From NCBI RefSeq assembly GCF_015694465.1, contig NZ_JADQDO010000003.1:278147-342146 (forward strand): a DNA stretch of 64,000 bases, read 5' to 3'. The notes under the pieces were generated by a model. That model had not been told where the DNA came from, made no database searches, and worked only from the letters and a program-made list of their open reading frames with translations. Both the position numbers and the translations under genes were made by a program. Below are positions 20,673-30,028 of this stretch, piece by piece (positions within the stretch are counted from its first letter, which is position 1; each line of letters opens with the position of its first letter). Origin of the DNA: Microvirga alba. GTDB taxonomy: Bacteria > Pseudomonadota > Alphaproteobacteria > Rhizobiales > Beijerinckiaceae.

Positions 20673-21944
20673 TTACGGCGCAACCCACTCGCCGCCGCGC
20701 ATGAGCGGTTCGGCCTTCCCATCCGCCGAGATGCCATCCACATCCACCTTGTCCGATCCAATCATCCAATCGATATGGATGAGGCTCTTGTTGGCGCCGC
20801 GGGAGGCAAGCTCCTCCTCGCTCATGGACCCGCCATTCACGAGACACTTGCTGTAAGCCTGCCCGAGCGCGATGTGGCTCGAAGCATTTTCGTCGAACAG
20901 GGTGTTGTAGAACAGAAGGCCGCTCTTCGAGATCGGCGAGGAATACGGCACCAGCGCCACCTCACCAAGGCGACGCGCGCCCTCGTCCGTCTCCAAAACC
21001 TTGTTGAGCACCGCCTCGCCGGTCCGGGCTTTGCCCTCGACGATCCGGCCGCCCTCGAACTTCACCTGAATGTCCTGGATCAAGGTGCCCTGATAGGAAA
21101 GTGGCTTGGTGCTGGTCACATAGCCATCCACCCGGTCCTTGTGCGGGGTCGTGAAGACCTCCTCCGTCGGAATATTGGCGTTGCAGACGACGCCGTTCTT
21201 CGCCGTGGTGGAACCGCCCGCCCATTCATGCCCATCCGCCAGTCCGACCCGCAGGTCCGTGCCGGGGCCACGGAAATGCAGGGCGGCGTAATTCTTGGCG
21301 TTCAGCATCCGGGTGCGGGCGCGCAGGCTCCGGTTATGGATGCCCCAGGCCCCGATCGGGTCGGCCACATCCGCCCGCGATGCGGCGAAAATGGCGTTCC
21401 ACAGCTTGGCGACCGCGACATCCTCCGGATCGTCCGGAAACACCGCCTTGGCCCAGGCCGGCGTCGCGGCGGAAACGATGGTCCAGTTGGTGTCGAAGCC
21501 CGCGATCAGGTTGAGCGCCGGCTGATAGGCCTTGGAGCGGGCCCGGTTGGCGCGGGAGACCTTTTCCGGGTCTTCCTTGGCGAGCAGCGAGGGGTCCTCT
21601 CCCACGATGGCAAGGCGTGCCGCGCCGCTTTTGAAGGCTGTCGCCATGCCCTCGTAGAGCCAGGCGGATGCGGCATCGAAGCTTTCATCGCGCGCGTGGC
21701 GATAGCGCATGAGCGTCGCTTCTTCGTCGGAGAAGAGTGTCGTGACCAGCGACGCGCCGGCCTTGTAGGCCTGCTCGGTGATCCGGCGGGCCAGCGCCAC
21801 CGCTTCGAGCGGCGCGGTCATGACAACTTCCTGGCCCGGCTTCACCCCCAGCCCGACCCGCACGGCGACTTCCGCCATCCGGTCGAGCAACACGTCATGG
21901 GACGCGGCGGCGGAGGCGTTTCGGACTTGCTCGTTCATCGTCAT
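20673..21944 (-). CDS. M29-family aminopeptidase
   Basis: 423 residues, metal-dependent aminopeptidase of the thermophilic (AmpS/PepS/aminopeptidase T) family. Motifs: VRVGLGVKPGQEVVMTAPLEAVALARRITEQAYKAGA near residues 30-65, the Glu- and His-containing FEGGRIVEGKARTGEAVLNKVLETDEGARRLGEVALVPYSSPISKS, NTLFDENASSHIALGQAY, and HIDWMIGSDKVDVDG near the C-terminus. Cytosolic, without a signal peptide. It lies 136 bp upstream of the fused peptide ATPase on the same strand, which supports a peptide-degradation role. Confidence 0.92.
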   Translation of the reverse strand: MTMNEQVRNASAAASHDVLLDRMAEVAVRVGLGVKPGQEVVMTAPLEAVALARRITEQAYKAGASLVTTLFSDEEATLMRYRHARDESFDAASAWLYEGMATAFKSGAARLAIVGEDPSLLAKEDPEKVSRANRARSKAYQPALNLIAGFDTNWTIVSAATPAWAKAVFPDDPEDVAVAKLWNAIFAASRADVADPIGAWGIHNRSLRARTRMLNAKNYAALHFRGPGTDLRVGLADGHEWAGGSTTAKNGVVCNANIPTEEVFTTPHKDRVDGYVTSTKPLSYQGTLIQDIQVKFEGGRIVEGKARTGEAVLNKVLETDEGARRLGEVALVPYSSPISKSGLLFYNTLFDENASSHIALGQAYSKCLVNGGSMSEEELASRGANKSLIHIDWMIGSDKVDVDGISADGKAEPLMRGGEWVAP

Positions 21945-22016
21945 CTCTCTCGAAGCAGAATGTTGCGAGGCAGGCTACACGCCCCGACGCAAGGTGCAAC
22001 CCTCGCGGGATTGGCC

Positions 22017-23126
22017 TCACACATCCGTGGTGACCGGCGCACGACCCAGCGCCTCCCGGTCGAAGGCGATGCTCTTGATGATGGCATGGATCGCCAGCCC
22101 CGGCCGCAAGGCCAGACGCTCCACGGATTTGCGCGTCACGCGGGCCACGAGGCTGTCGCCGCCGCAATCGAGCGTCACGTCGACGCTCGCCCCGTCTGGT
22201 TCGTCGATGGAGGAAATTGTTCCCGGCAACACATTAAGCGCGCTCAGGCCCTCCGGCGGGCGCAGGGACAGGATGATGTCGCGGGCGCGAAGGCGCACGC
22301 GCATGGGGGCGCCGGGCGCGAGATCGAGGCGCGGAACCGTCAGCGGGCCGGCCTTCGCCTGCAGGATTGTCAGGCCGAACGCATCCTCGTGCCGCAGCAC
22401 GCGCGTCTCGATCAGAGCGCCCGCCTCTGCCGGGCCGGATTGCGGGAAGAGGTTCGTGTGCCGGAGGATCTCCTCCGCCGGTCCCGAAGCCGTCACGCGG
22501 CCATCGGCGATGACAACGATGGACGTCGCGAGCCGTGCGATCTCCGCGACGGAATGGCTGACGAGAACGATCGGAACGCCGCCCTCGTCCCTCAGCCTCT
22601 CGATATAAGGATAGATCTCGGCCTTCCTCGCTTCGTCGAGCGAGGCCAGCGGTTCGTCCATGAGAAGGAGTTGCGGATCGGCCAGCAGCGCCCGTCCAAT
22701 CGCCACGCGCTGCTTCTCGCCGCCCGACAAAGTCGACGGTTTCCGATCGAGCAGATGCCCAATCCCGAGAAGACCGACCATCGCCTCGAAATCCGTCGCG
22801 CGGTCCCGTCTCGGCGTGAACCAGCGCCCGAAAAGCAGGTTTTGCCGCACGTTCAGATGCGGGAAGAGACGCCCCTCCTGGAAGATATAACCAATCCGCC
22901 GTTTGTGTTTCGGCACGAAGATGCCGCGCTCCGTGTCGACGAGGACCCGCCCATTCACCACGATCCGCCCTTGCGACGGGCGGATGAGGCCGCCGATGGC
23001 GTTGACGAGCGTGGTCTTGCCCGCGCCCGATTGACCGAAAAGAGCCGTCAGCCGGCCGTCGGATCGGATGCGCGCATCGAGAAGGAACGCCCCCTGCCGA
23101 TGCCGGATATCGAGATCGAGCGCCAT
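22017..23126 (-). CDS. modC: Molybdate ABC transporter ATPase
   Basis: About 369 residues from MALDLDIRHRQ. ABC domain with Walker A FGQSGAGKTTLVNAIGGL, signature LSGGEKQRVAIGRALL and Walker B LLLMDEPLASLDEARK, followed by a C-terminal MOP (molybdate/tungstate-binding) region (PMRVRLRARDIILSLRPPEGLSALNVLPGTISSI). Its ATG overlaps the modB stop (ATGA at 23124-23128), which fixes the start. Together with modB and modA it imports molybdate for the molybdenum cofactor used by MsrP next door. Confidence 0.95.
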   Translation of the reverse strand: MALDLDIRHRQGAFLLDARIRSDGRLTALFGQSGAGKTTLVNAIGGLIRPSQGRIVVNGRVLVDTERGIFVPKHKRRIGYIFQEGRLFPHLNVRQNLLFGRWFTPRRDRATDFEAMVGLLGIGHLLDRKPSTLSGGEKQRVAIGRALLADPQLLLMDEPLASLDEARKAEIYPYIERLRDEGGVPIVLVSHSVAEIARLATSIVVIADGRVTASGPAEEILRHTNLFPQSGPAEAGALIETRVLRHEDAFGLTILQAKAGPLTVPRLDLAPGAPMRVRLRARDIILSLRPPEGLSALNVLPGTISSIDEPDGASVDVTLDCGGDSLVARVTRKSVERLALRPGLAIHAIIKSIAFDREALGRAPVTTDV

Positions 23127-23821
23127 CAGGCCAGGAACCTCCGCCGGACCCGACGCGCCATCCACTCGGACATCCAGAGGGCGGCCACGGAAATCGCAAT
23201 CGACACGAGCGTCAGGCGCATCGCGCCGCCCTCCCCGCCCGGAATTTGCGTGAAAGTGTAGATGGCGGATGGCAGGGTCTGGGTCTCACCGGGAATGTTC
23301 GACACGAAGGTGATGGTCGCGCCGAACTCGCCCATGGCCTTGGCGAAGGACAGGACCATTCCGGCGATGATACCGGGCAGGATCAGCGGCAACGTCACGA
23401 CGAGAAAGACCCAGACGCGATTGGCGCCAAGCGTTCCGGCCGCATCCTCCAGCTTGCGGTCGACCGCCTCGATGGACAACCGAATGGCGCGCACAAGCAA
23501 GGGAAAGCCCATGATCGCGCAAGCAAGCGCCGCGCCGGTCCAGCGAAACGAAAACACAATGTCGAAATGCTCGGCGAGAAACGCGCCGATGGGCCCGCGT
23601 TTACCGAAGCCAAGCAACAGGAAATAGCCCACGACCACCGGCGGCAGAACGAGGGGCAGATGCACGATCACATCAAGCGCCTGCCGCCCCCAGAAACGAC
23701 CGCGCTCCAGAATAAGCGCTATGGCGATGCCCGGAATGAGGCTCGCCGCCATCGCCGTCAGGGCGACCTTGAGGCTGAGGCGGACTGCCGTCCACTCCTC
23801 CGGGGAAAGCCAATCGATCAC
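23126..23821 (-). CDS. modB: Molybdate ABC transporter permease
   Basis: 231 residues with five to six hydrophobic segments (LKVALTAMAASLIPGIAIALILERG; IVHLPLVLPPVVVGYFLLLG; AALACAIMGFPLLVRAI). The EAA loop is AAGTLGANRVWVFLVVTLPLILPGIIAGMVLSFAKAMGEFGATITFVSNIPGETQT, characteristic of ModB. The start MIDWLSPEEW overlaps the modA stop. Confidence 0.96.
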   Translation of the reverse strand: MIDWLSPEEWTAVRLSLKVALTAMAASLIPGIAIALILERGRFWGRQALDVIVHLPLVLPPVVVGYFLLLGFGKRGPIGAFLAEHFDIVFSFRWTGAALACAIMGFPLLVRAIRLSIEAVDRKLEDAAGTLGANRVWVFLVVTLPLILPGIIAGMVLSFAKAMGEFGATITFVSNIPGETQTLPSAIYTFTQIPGGEGGAMRLTLVSIAISVAALWMSEWMARRVRRRFLA

Positions 23822-24633
23822 GAACCGGATACCGGCTTATCCATGAATGTGAAGCCCTGCTTCTCGAAGAGAGACCTCGCCTTGGTCGAGCGCATGTAGG
23901 TCAGGAAGGCCTGCGCGTCGGGATTGGCCGACGCCTTCAGGAGCGCCACGGGATAGATGATCGGCGGATGGCTCTCGGCTGGAAACGTGCCGACGATCTT
24001 CACACTCGGATCGGAGGCGGCATCGGTGCGGTAGACGATCCCGAGCGGGGCCTCGCCGCGCGACACGAGCACGAGCGCAGCGCGGACGCTCTCGGCTTGG
24101 GCGACCTTGTCTTTCACACCGTTCCACGCGCCGAGCTTCTCCAGCGCGGCTTTACCGTATTTGCCGGCAGGGACCGCATCCACGTTGCCCATGGCGAGAC
24201 GCCCCGATCCCAATGCCGCGGCCAGATCGAAACCTCGCTCGATGGAAACCTGCACTGTCGAATCCTTGGGCGCAACGAGCACAATGGAATTGCCGAGAAG
24301 GTTCGAGCGGCTCTCCGTCTGGATCAGATTCTTGGAGGCGACATAGTCCATCCAATCGAGATCGGCAGAGAAGAACAGATCGGCGGGAGCCCCGGCCTCG
24401 ATCTGCTTGGCGAGCGCGTTGCTTGCCGCATAGGAAACCACCGCCTTCTTGCCGGTTTCCTTCTCCCAGGCGGCATTGATGTCATCGAGCGCGTTCTTCA
24501 GGCTGGCGGCGGCGAACACCACCACATCCTTGCTTTGCGCATAAGCGCCGGATGTCATGCAAACGCCGGCGAGAGCCAACCCCAAAAACATGGCGCGGAT
24601 CGTTTGAACCCAACAGCGCCCGACCCGATGCAT
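23818..24633 (-). CDS. modA: Molybdate-binding periplasmic protein
   Basis: 271 residues with a signal peptide ending near GAYAQS. The mature part shows VVVFAAASLKNALDDINAAWEKETGKKAVVSYAASNALAKQIEAGAPADLFFSADLDWMDYV, the ModA signature with Ser residues that hold the oxyanion, and GIVYRTDAASDPSVKIVGTFPAESHPPIIYPVALL. No ModE-like regulator is seen next to the operon. Confidence 0.95.
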   Translation of the reverse strand: MHRVGRCWVQTIRAMFLGLALAGVCMTSGAYAQSKDVVVFAAASLKNALDDINAAWEKETGKKAVVSYAASNALAKQIEAGAPADLFFSADLDWMDYVASKNLIQTESRSNLLGNSIVLVAPKDSTVQVSIERGFDLAAALGSGRLAMGNVDAVPAGKYGKAALEKLGAWNGVKDKVAQAESVRAALVLVSRGEAPLGIVYRTDAASDPSVKIVGTFPAESHPPIIYPVALLKASANPDAQAFLTYMRSTKARSLFEKQGFTFMDKPVSGS

Positions 24634-24699
24634 GACATTCTCCCATCACGGCGGACCTTCACCGCCATGAATGACATCCTAACGGAGGCCCGCCCATCT

Positions 24700-25344
24700 T
24701 CAAGCGGCGCGTCGTTTGGGAACAATCTTCCTGATGAGGGAGCGGACGAGCCGATAGCCGAGCAGGGAGGTGACGATCGCCGCGTAGACCATGGGTTCCG
24801 GCGGCCAGGATTTCACCACCATCAGAAAATGCACCGCCGCGCCGATGGCGGCGAAATAGACGAGGCGATGAAGCCGCGCCCAAGCTTGGCCGCCAAGACG
24901 CCGGATCGACACATTGTTCGAGGTGACCGCGAGCGGGACGAGAACAAGAAACGTCGCCATGCCGACAGTGATGTAGGGCCGCTTGACGATGTCGGCCCAG
25001 ATCGCCTCGAAATCGAGCCCCTGGTCGAGCACGAGATAAGTCAAAAGATGCAGGGCCGCATAATAAAAGGTCAGGAGGCCAATGGCGCGGCGATAGCGCA
25101 GCAGATTGATGTTGAAGATCTGCCGCAAGGGGGAGATCGTCAGCGTGGCGATCAGGAAGCGGAGCGCCCACAGGCCGAGCGCCTGTTCCAGATAGCGCAT
25201 GGGGTCTGCGCCGAGCTGGTTGGTGACGCCGAGATAGAACAGCAAAACCGCCGGGATGAAGCCGACGATATAGATCGCGATCTTCGGCACCTGGGGCAAG
25301 GCGAAGCCTCGTTTTGCCCCTTGAGCGGAAGCTTGGCCCGCCAT
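24700..25344 (-). CDS. msrQ: Heme-binding membrane subunit of methionine sulfoxide reductase
   Basis: 214 residues, six membrane segments. It is the ferric-reductase-like b-type cytochrome that passes quinone electrons to MsrP in the periplasm. Motifs: ALRFLIATLTISPLRQIFNINLLRYRRAIGLLTFYYAALHLLTYLV with heme-ligand His, and RRLGGQAWARLHRLVYFAAIGAAVHFLMVVKS. Its ATG overlaps the msrP stop (ATGA at 25342-25346). Confidence 0.95.
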   Translation of the reverse strand: MAGQASAQGAKRGFALPQVPKIAIYIVGFIPAVLLFYLGVTNQLGADPMRYLEQALGLWALRFLIATLTISPLRQIFNINLLRYRRAIGLLTFYYAALHLLTYLVLDQGLDFEAIWADIVKRPYITVGMATFLVLVPLAVTSNNVSIRRLGGQAWARLHRLVYFAAIGAAVHFLMVVKSWPPEPMVYAAIVTSLLGYRLVRSLIRKIVPKRRAA

Positions 25345-26291
25345 CAGTAGAACTTCCGCAGGTCCATGCCGGAATAAAGTTGCGCCACCTGCTCGCCATA
25401 GCCGTTGAAGGGCAGCGTCGGCCGCCGCTTCACGAACAGGCCTCCCTCACCGATCCGCCGTTCGGTCTTCTGGCTCCAGCGCGGATGGTCCACATCCGGG
25501 TTCACGTTGGCATAGAAGCCATATTCGTCAGGCGCTTGCAGATTCCACGAGGTGGCCGGCTGCTTCTCGACGAAGCTGATGCGCGTGATCGACTTGATGC
25601 CCTTGAACCCGTATTTCCACGGCACGACAAGCCGGATCGGCGCGCCGTTCTGGTTCGGCAGCGTCTCTCCATACAGGCCGACGGCGAGGATCGTGAGCGG
25701 ATGCATGGCCTCGTCCAGTCGCAAGCCCTCGACGTAGGGCCACTCCAGAACCGGAAAGGCCGATTGCTGGCCCGGCATCTCCGGCGGGCGATAGACCGTC
25801 TCGAAGGCCACATACTTGGCGCTGCCCTGCGGCTCCACGCGCTTGATGAGGTCCGCCAGGGGGAACCCGACCCACGGGATGACCATGGACCAGCCCTCCA
25901 CGCAGCGCATGCGATAGATCCGCTCTTCCAAAGCCGAGTTCTTGATCAGGTCTTCGACCGCATACTCGGCCGGCTTGGCGACGAGGCCATCGACTTTCAC
26001 CGTCCAGGGCGAGGTCTTGAGCGTATGGGCGTGGGCCGCAGGCGCGGTCTTGTCGACGCCGAACTCGTAATAGTTGTTGTAGTGGGTGACGTCCTCGAGG
26101 CTCGTCAGCTTTTCATCGGTGGCGGAGAGCGGGCTCTTGGCCGCCGACAAGGGCGCGGCCATGATTCCCTTCGCTGATCCGGCAGCGAGTACAAGGCCGG
26201 CTGCTCCAGCCATCATCTGCCGGCGGTTGAGATAAAGCTCCCGAGGCGTAATCTCGGAGGCGGGAATGTCGGTCGGGCGGCGGATCAGCAC
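25344..26291 (-). CDS. msrP: Periplasmic methionine sulfoxide reductase, molybdopterin subunit
   Basis: 315 residues. Repairs oxidised methionines in periplasmic proteins. I choose the GTG at 26289-26291 because the protein then begins [27 protein letters not shown], the standard MsrP N-terminus, and GAGGTG lies 5 nt upstream. Longer reading in the same frame would overlap the neighbouring ABC ATPase. A Tat signal ([17 protein letters not shown]) precedes the catalytic domain; Cys130 in [14 protein letters not shown] is the likely molybdenum ligand. Co-location with modABC fits its cofactor need. Confidence 0.95.
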   Translation of the reverse strand: MLIRRPTDIPASEITPRELYLNRRQMMAGAAGLVLAAGSAKGIMAAPLSAAKSPLSATDEKLTSLEDVTHYNNYYEFGVDKTAPAAHAHTLKTSPWTVKVDGLVAKPAEYAVEDLIKNSALEERIYRMRCVEGWSMVIPWVGFPLADLIKRVEPQGSAKYVAFETVYRPPEMPGQQSAFPVLEWPYVEGLRLDEAMHPLTILAVGLYGETLPNQNGAPIRLVVPWKYGFKGIKSITRISFVEKQPATSWNLQAPDEYGFYANVNPDVDHPRWSQKTERRIGEGGLFVKRRPTLPFNGYGEQVAQLYSGMDLRKFY

Positions 26292-26379
26292 GGTGGCACC
26301 TCGTTTGTACCCATGTGAAATGGGTACACCCGAGAAAGCAAGACGCGATCTCACGTTTGCGTTATTGCCGCTCCTCACC

Positions 26380-27450
26380 TCAGGTCGAGGCGACGCGCAC
26401 TCCGGCATCGTCAAAGAGATGCGCTTGGCTGGAGGCGGGTTTGAGAGCGATGGCCTCGCCCGGCTTGAGGTGGAAGCGTTCCCGCAGCACCACTGTCACA
26501 TTGCCGCCTTCCGCCTTCGCGATCAGCGTCGTATCCGCCCCCGTCGGCTCGATGACCGACACGGTTGCGGGAATGGCGCCCGGGGTTCCGACCGCGGCGA
26601 GTTGAAGATGTTCGGGGCGGATGCCGTAGGTCAGCTTCGTTCCTGCCGAAATGGCGGGGCGCACATCCAGCGGCAAAACCGTGCCGCTCGGCAAGGCGAG
26701 ACCACCCGCGTCCAAGTACCCGTCGATGAAGTTCATGGAAGGCGAGCCAATGAAGCCGGCCACGAAGCGGTTGGCCGGACGGTCATAGAGTTCGAGCGGC
26801 GCGCCGATCTGCTCCACCACGCCGTCATGCATCACCACGATCTTGTCGGCCATCGTCATGGCTTCGATCTGATCGTGCGTCACATAAACCGTCGTGGTCT
26901 TCAAACGCTGATGCAGTTCCTTGATTTCGGCGCGCATGGCCACGCGCAGCTTGGCGTCGAGGTTCGAGAGCGGCTCGTCGAACAAGAAGACCTGTGGATC
27001 GCGCACGATGGCGCGGCCCATGGCGACGCGCTGGCGCTGGCCGCCGGAAAGCTGGCGCGGATACCGGTCGAGCAGCGGCGTCAGGCCGAGCGAAGCCGCC
27101 GCATCAGCCACACGCTTCTTCTGCTCCGCTTGCGGCGTGCCCTTGAGCTTGAGCGAGAAAGCCATGTTCTCGGCCACCGTCATATGTGGATAGAGTGCGT
27201 AGCTCTGGAACACCATGGCGATGTCGCGGTCTTTCGGCGGCACGTCGTTGACCACCCGTGGGCCGATGCGGATTTCGCCGCCGGAAATGTCCTCAAGCCC
27301 CGCGATCATGCGCAGCAGCGTGGACTTTCCGCAGCCGGACGGGCCGACGAGAATGACGAACTCGCCGTCCTCGATATCGACATTGACGCCCTTGATGATC
27401 GACACAGGCCCGAACGACTTCCTGACGTCGCGGATCGATACATTCGCCAT
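26380..27450 (-). CDS. Sugar ABC transporter ATPase (MalK/UgpC type)
   Basis: 356 residues. Walker [20 protein letters not shown], signature [16 protein letters not shown], Walker [18 protein letters not shown]-loop [18 protein letters not shown], and the C-terminal OB-fold domain with [10 protein letters not shown]. This is the generic energising subunit of CUT1 sugar importers and sits at the 3' end of the 28-32 kb operon. It is separated from nanE by a palindromic repeat at 27466-27509. Confidence 0.94.
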   Translation of the reverse strand: MANVSIRDVRKSFGPVSIIKGVNVDIEDGEFVILVGPSGCGKSTLLRMIAGLEDISGGEIRIGPRVVNDVPPKDRDIAMVFQSYALYPHMTVAENMAFSLKLKGTPQAEQKKRVADAAASLGLTPLLDRYPRQLSGGQRQRVAMGRAIVRDPQVFLFDEPLSNLDAKLRVAMRAEIKELHQRLKTTTVYVTHDQIEAMTMADKIVVMHDGVVEQIGAPLELYDRPANRFVAGFIGSPSMNFIDGYLDAGGLALPSGTVLPLDVRPAISAGTKLTYGIRPEHLQLAAVGTPGAIPATVSVIEPTGADTTLIAKAEGGNVTVVLRERFHLKPGEAIALKPASSQAHLFDDAGVRVAST

Positions 27451-27465
27451 GACAATCTCCGGTTA

Positions 27466-27509
27466 GCATTTTCCGCAAAAGTGGATGCCGGTTTTGCGGA
27501 AGAAAATGC
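27466..27509. repeat. Rhizobiales-type palindromic repeat
   Basis: Arms GCATTTTCCGCAAAA (27466-27480) and TTTTGCGGAA-GA-AAATGC (27492-27509) around GTGGATGCCGG. This GCATTTTCCGC...GTGGATGCCGG...GCGG pattern is a familiar dispersed intergenic element in Rhizobiales. Here it lies inside the sugar operon between nanE and the ATPase gene, where its transcript would form a long hairpin. Confidence 0.75.
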
Positions 27510-27524
27510 GGCAGAACAAAACTC

Positions 27525-28208
27525 TTAAACTGCGCGACGCTGCGTGGCGTGAACGAATTTTTTGGTGATTTCGCGAGGATTGGTGATCGCGGTACCGACA
27601 ACCACCGCATGGGCGCCACGCTCGAACGCCGCCGCCACCAGATCCGGCGTGTCGAAGCGCCCTTCGGCGATGACGGGGGTCGATACGGCAGCAACCAGCG
27701 CGGAGAGAAGATCCAGATCCGGCCCGTCGGCCTTCGTCGCCGCCGTCTCGTCGGTATAACCTGAAAGCGTGGTGGCGATGTAGCTCGCGCCATGGGCGCT
27801 TGCAGCCTTGCCCTCTTCCAGGGTGGAAACGTCTGCGAAGACTTCGCGCTTCAGTTCATTGCGGATGCGCGCGATCAACCTGTCGACCGGCTCGCCATTG
27901 CGCGGACGTGGCGTAGCGTCGAGCGCGATGATGTCGGCGCCCGCTGCAGCGATGCGCGAGGCGCTGTCGAAATCCGGCGTGATGTAGACCGGGAAGCGGT
28001 CGTCCCACACCTTCGAGATCCCGATGATCGGCAGCGTCGAGATGGCGCGGATCGCAGCGACATCCTCCGCGCCATTGGCGCGAAAGCCTTGCGCGCCGCC
28101 AGCGGCTGCCGCGCGGGCCATGGCGGACATGAAGATGGGGCCGTGCAGCGGGTTATCGGCGCGGGCCTGGCAGGAGACGACCAGCGCGCCCTTCGGGATC
28201 AGCATCAT
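27525..28208 (-). CDS. nanE: Putative N-acetylmannosamine-6-phosphate 2-epimerase
   Basis: About 227 residues from MMLIPKGALVVSCQARADNPLHGPIFMSAMARAAAAGGAQGFRANG, the classical NanE start. Further motifs: LPIIGISKVWDD, VYITPDFDSA, ADIIALDATPR, VFADVSTLEEGKAA, VIAEGRFDTPDLVAAAFERGAHAVVVGTAITNPREIT. The family converts ManNAc-6-P to GlcNAc-6-P. No NanA lyase or ManNAc kinase is in the window. The gene starts 8 bp after the permease stop, inside the sugar ABC operon. Confidence 0.92.
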   Translation of the reverse strand: MMLIPKGALVVSCQARADNPLHGPIFMSAMARAAAAGGAQGFRANGAEDVAAIRAISTLPIIGISKVWDDRFPVYITPDFDSASRIAAAGADIIALDATPRPRNGEPVDRLIARIRNELKREVFADVSTLEEGKAASAHGASYIATTLSGYTDETAATKADGPDLDLLSALVAAVSTPVIAEGRFDTPDLVAAAFERGAHAVVVGTAITNPREITKKFVHATQRRAV

Positions 28209-28216
28209 TAAGTCCC

Positions 28217-29086
28217 CTATTTCACCGCGCCTGCGGTCATGCCCTGGATGAACTGGCGTGACAACGCGATGTACAAAAGCGTGATCGGAGCCGCCGCGAT
28301 GGTGAGGCCGGCAAACAGCATGCCCCAATCGGTGGTGTATTCACCCATGAAAGATGTCAGGCCCTGCGGCAGGGTCTTGGCGGAATCGGTCTGGATGAAG
28401 ACCAGCGGAAAGAAGAAGTCGTTCCAGATCGGCACCGCGTTCTGGATGGCAGCGATCGCCATGGGCGGGCGCGCCAAAGGCAGCATGACCGACCACATGA
28501 TGCGCGGCTCCGACGCGCCGTCGATGCGCGCCGCGTCCTCAAGCTCGGACGGCAGCGAGCGCAGGAAGCCCGCCATGATGAACACGGCGGAAGGCAAGCC
28601 GATGGCCGTATAGGTGACGATCAGGCTCCACCGGCTGTCCAGCAGACCCAGATCGCGCAGCAGGATGAAGAGTGGGATGACCGCAAGCTTCAGCGGCAGC
28701 ATCAGCCCCGCGAGGAAGAACAACAGAATGAACGTGTTCGTGCGGGATTCGTATCGCGCCACCGCGTAACCGGCCATGGTGCCGAGCACCAGGATCAGAA
28801 GGATCGAGGCTCCCGTGACAACGATGGAGTTGAGAAAGTAGGTCGGCATCGAGGTTTCGCCGAGCACGCGGGCGAAATTCTGGACCTGGGTGAAATCGGG
28901 AATCGCAAAGGGATGCTCGAAGATCTCGCCGGTCGATTTGAAGGCCGAGAAGACCATGACCACGACGGGATAGAGCATGATGAACGAATTCAGGATCAGA
29001 ATGATCTGAGCCAGGAACGCGAAGGAGATGGACCGCGACGTATCGGACTGAGCGGAGACGGCGGAAGGCGCGAATGCGATGGTCAA
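28217..29086 (-). CDS. Sugar ABC transporter permease (MalG type)
   Basis: 289 residues. The predicted start is TTG at 29084-29086: it overlaps the stop of the preceding permease (TTGA) and has GGGAGA about 8 nt upstream, while no ATG precedes the first membrane span. Features: IILILNSFIMLYPVVVMVFSAFKSTGEIFEHPFAIPDFT, LFFLAGLMLPLKLAVIPLFILLRDLGLLDS, EAA loop LPSELEDAARIDGASEPRIMWSVMLPLARPPMAIAAI. Works with the MalF-type partner. Confidence 0.92.
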   Translation of the reverse strand: MTIAFAPSAVSAQSDTSRSISFAFLAQIILILNSFIMLYPVVVMVFSAFKSTGEIFEHPFAIPDFTQVQNFARVLGETSMPTYFLNSIVVTGASILLILVLGTMAGYAVARYESRTNTFILLFFLAGLMLPLKLAVIPLFILLRDLGLLDSRWSLIVTYTAIGLPSAVFIMAGFLRSLPSELEDAARIDGASEPRIMWSVMLPLARPPMAIAAIQNAVPIWNDFFFPLVFIQTDSAKTLPQGLTSFMGEYTTDWGMLFAGLTIAAAPITLLYIALSRQFIQGMTAGAVK

Positions 29087-30015
29087 AACTGGATCTCCCG
29101 ACGGCGCAGCCACAGGGTGAGCATCGATGCGAACACCACGATGAAGAGAAACAGAACCGTCGCGAGCGCCGAGCCCTGGCCGAAATTCTGGATGCTGGCG
29201 CTCTGATTGCCAAAGGCCGTACGGTAGAACACGAGGCCGAGCACATCGGTCGTGCCATAAGGCGAGCCGTCGAGGCCGACCATCACATACGGAATCTCGA
29301 ACCAGTTGAACGCGCCGATGAAGAGTAGCGTGAAGAGAATGGTCGTGCTTGGCGCGACCAGCGGCCACACGACATTTTTGAGCAATTGCCACTCGCTCGT
29401 GCCGTCAAGCCGCGCGGCCTCGATAATCTCGGAAGGAATGCGCTGCATGCCCGCGAGATAGACCAGCGTCGGGAAGCCGACGAAGTGCCAAGCATTGGCG
29501 AGGATGAGCGCGCCGAGCGCGGTCGATGCATCCCCGAGCCAGGGTTTGGCCAAGGCGTCGAGACCGACGGAATAGAGCGCCTGGTTCACGAGCCCGAAAT
29601 TCGGATTGAGAAACAGCTTCCAGAGGAAGCCGACGATAATGGTCGAGAGCACCACCGGCACGAAAACCGCGACCCGATGGAAGCGGAAGCCGAACGGCTC
29701 CTTATAGAGCAGCCATGCGAGCAGGAACCCGCCGCCATTCTGGATGATCATGAGCGCGATGAGCGCATAGACGTTGTGGAGAAAGGCATTCCACACCACG
29801 GGGCCCATGGTGGCGCCAAACAGCACCTCCTTGAAATTCGCCAGCCCCACGAATTCACCGCGCGCCAGCCCGCGCCATTCATAGAAGGCGTAAGCGAAGG
29901 CGGAGAGGATCGGATAGACCACGAACAGCGACATGAAGACGATGGGCGGGACGACGAGAAACGCCACCCAGCTCCGGTGCTTCAGCGTGCGGGCCTGTTT
30001 GGGCGAGACGGGCAT
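29083..30015 (-). CDS. Sugar ABC transporter permease (MalF type)
   Basis: 310 residues from MPVSPKQARTLKHRSWVAFLVVPPIVFMSLFVVYPILSAFAYAFYEW. Six membrane segments. The EAA loop is IPSEIIEAARLDGTSEWQLLKNVVWPLVAPSTTILFTLLFIGAFNWFEIPYVM. The upstream frame runs through the hairpin at 30033-30061, so the later ATG is used. Sits between the binding protein and the MalG-type permease. Confidence 0.92.
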   Translation of the reverse strand: MPVSPKQARTLKHRSWVAFLVVPPIVFMSLFVVYPILSAFAYAFYEWRGLARGEFVGLANFKEVLFGATMGPVVWNAFLHNVYALIALMIIQNGGGFLLAWLLYKEPFGFRFHRVAVFVPVVLSTIIVGFLWKLFLNPNFGLVNQALYSVGLDALAKPWLGDASTALGALILANAWHFVGFPTLVYLAGMQRIPSEIIEAARLDGTSEWQLLKNVVWPLVAPSTTILFTLLFIGAFNWFEIPYVMVGLDGSPYGTTDVLGLVFYRTAFGNQSASIQNFGQGSALATVLFLFIVVFASMLTLWLRRREIQF

Positions 30016-30028
30016 GGGCTGAACTTTC

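Noticed and set aside
20775..23261. Very long plus-strand open frame (828 codons) across the aminopeptidase and modC genes
   Set aside because: Antisense shadow in high-GC DNA: low-complexity Arg/Gly/His composition, no ribosome site, and both genes opposite have clear family motifs.
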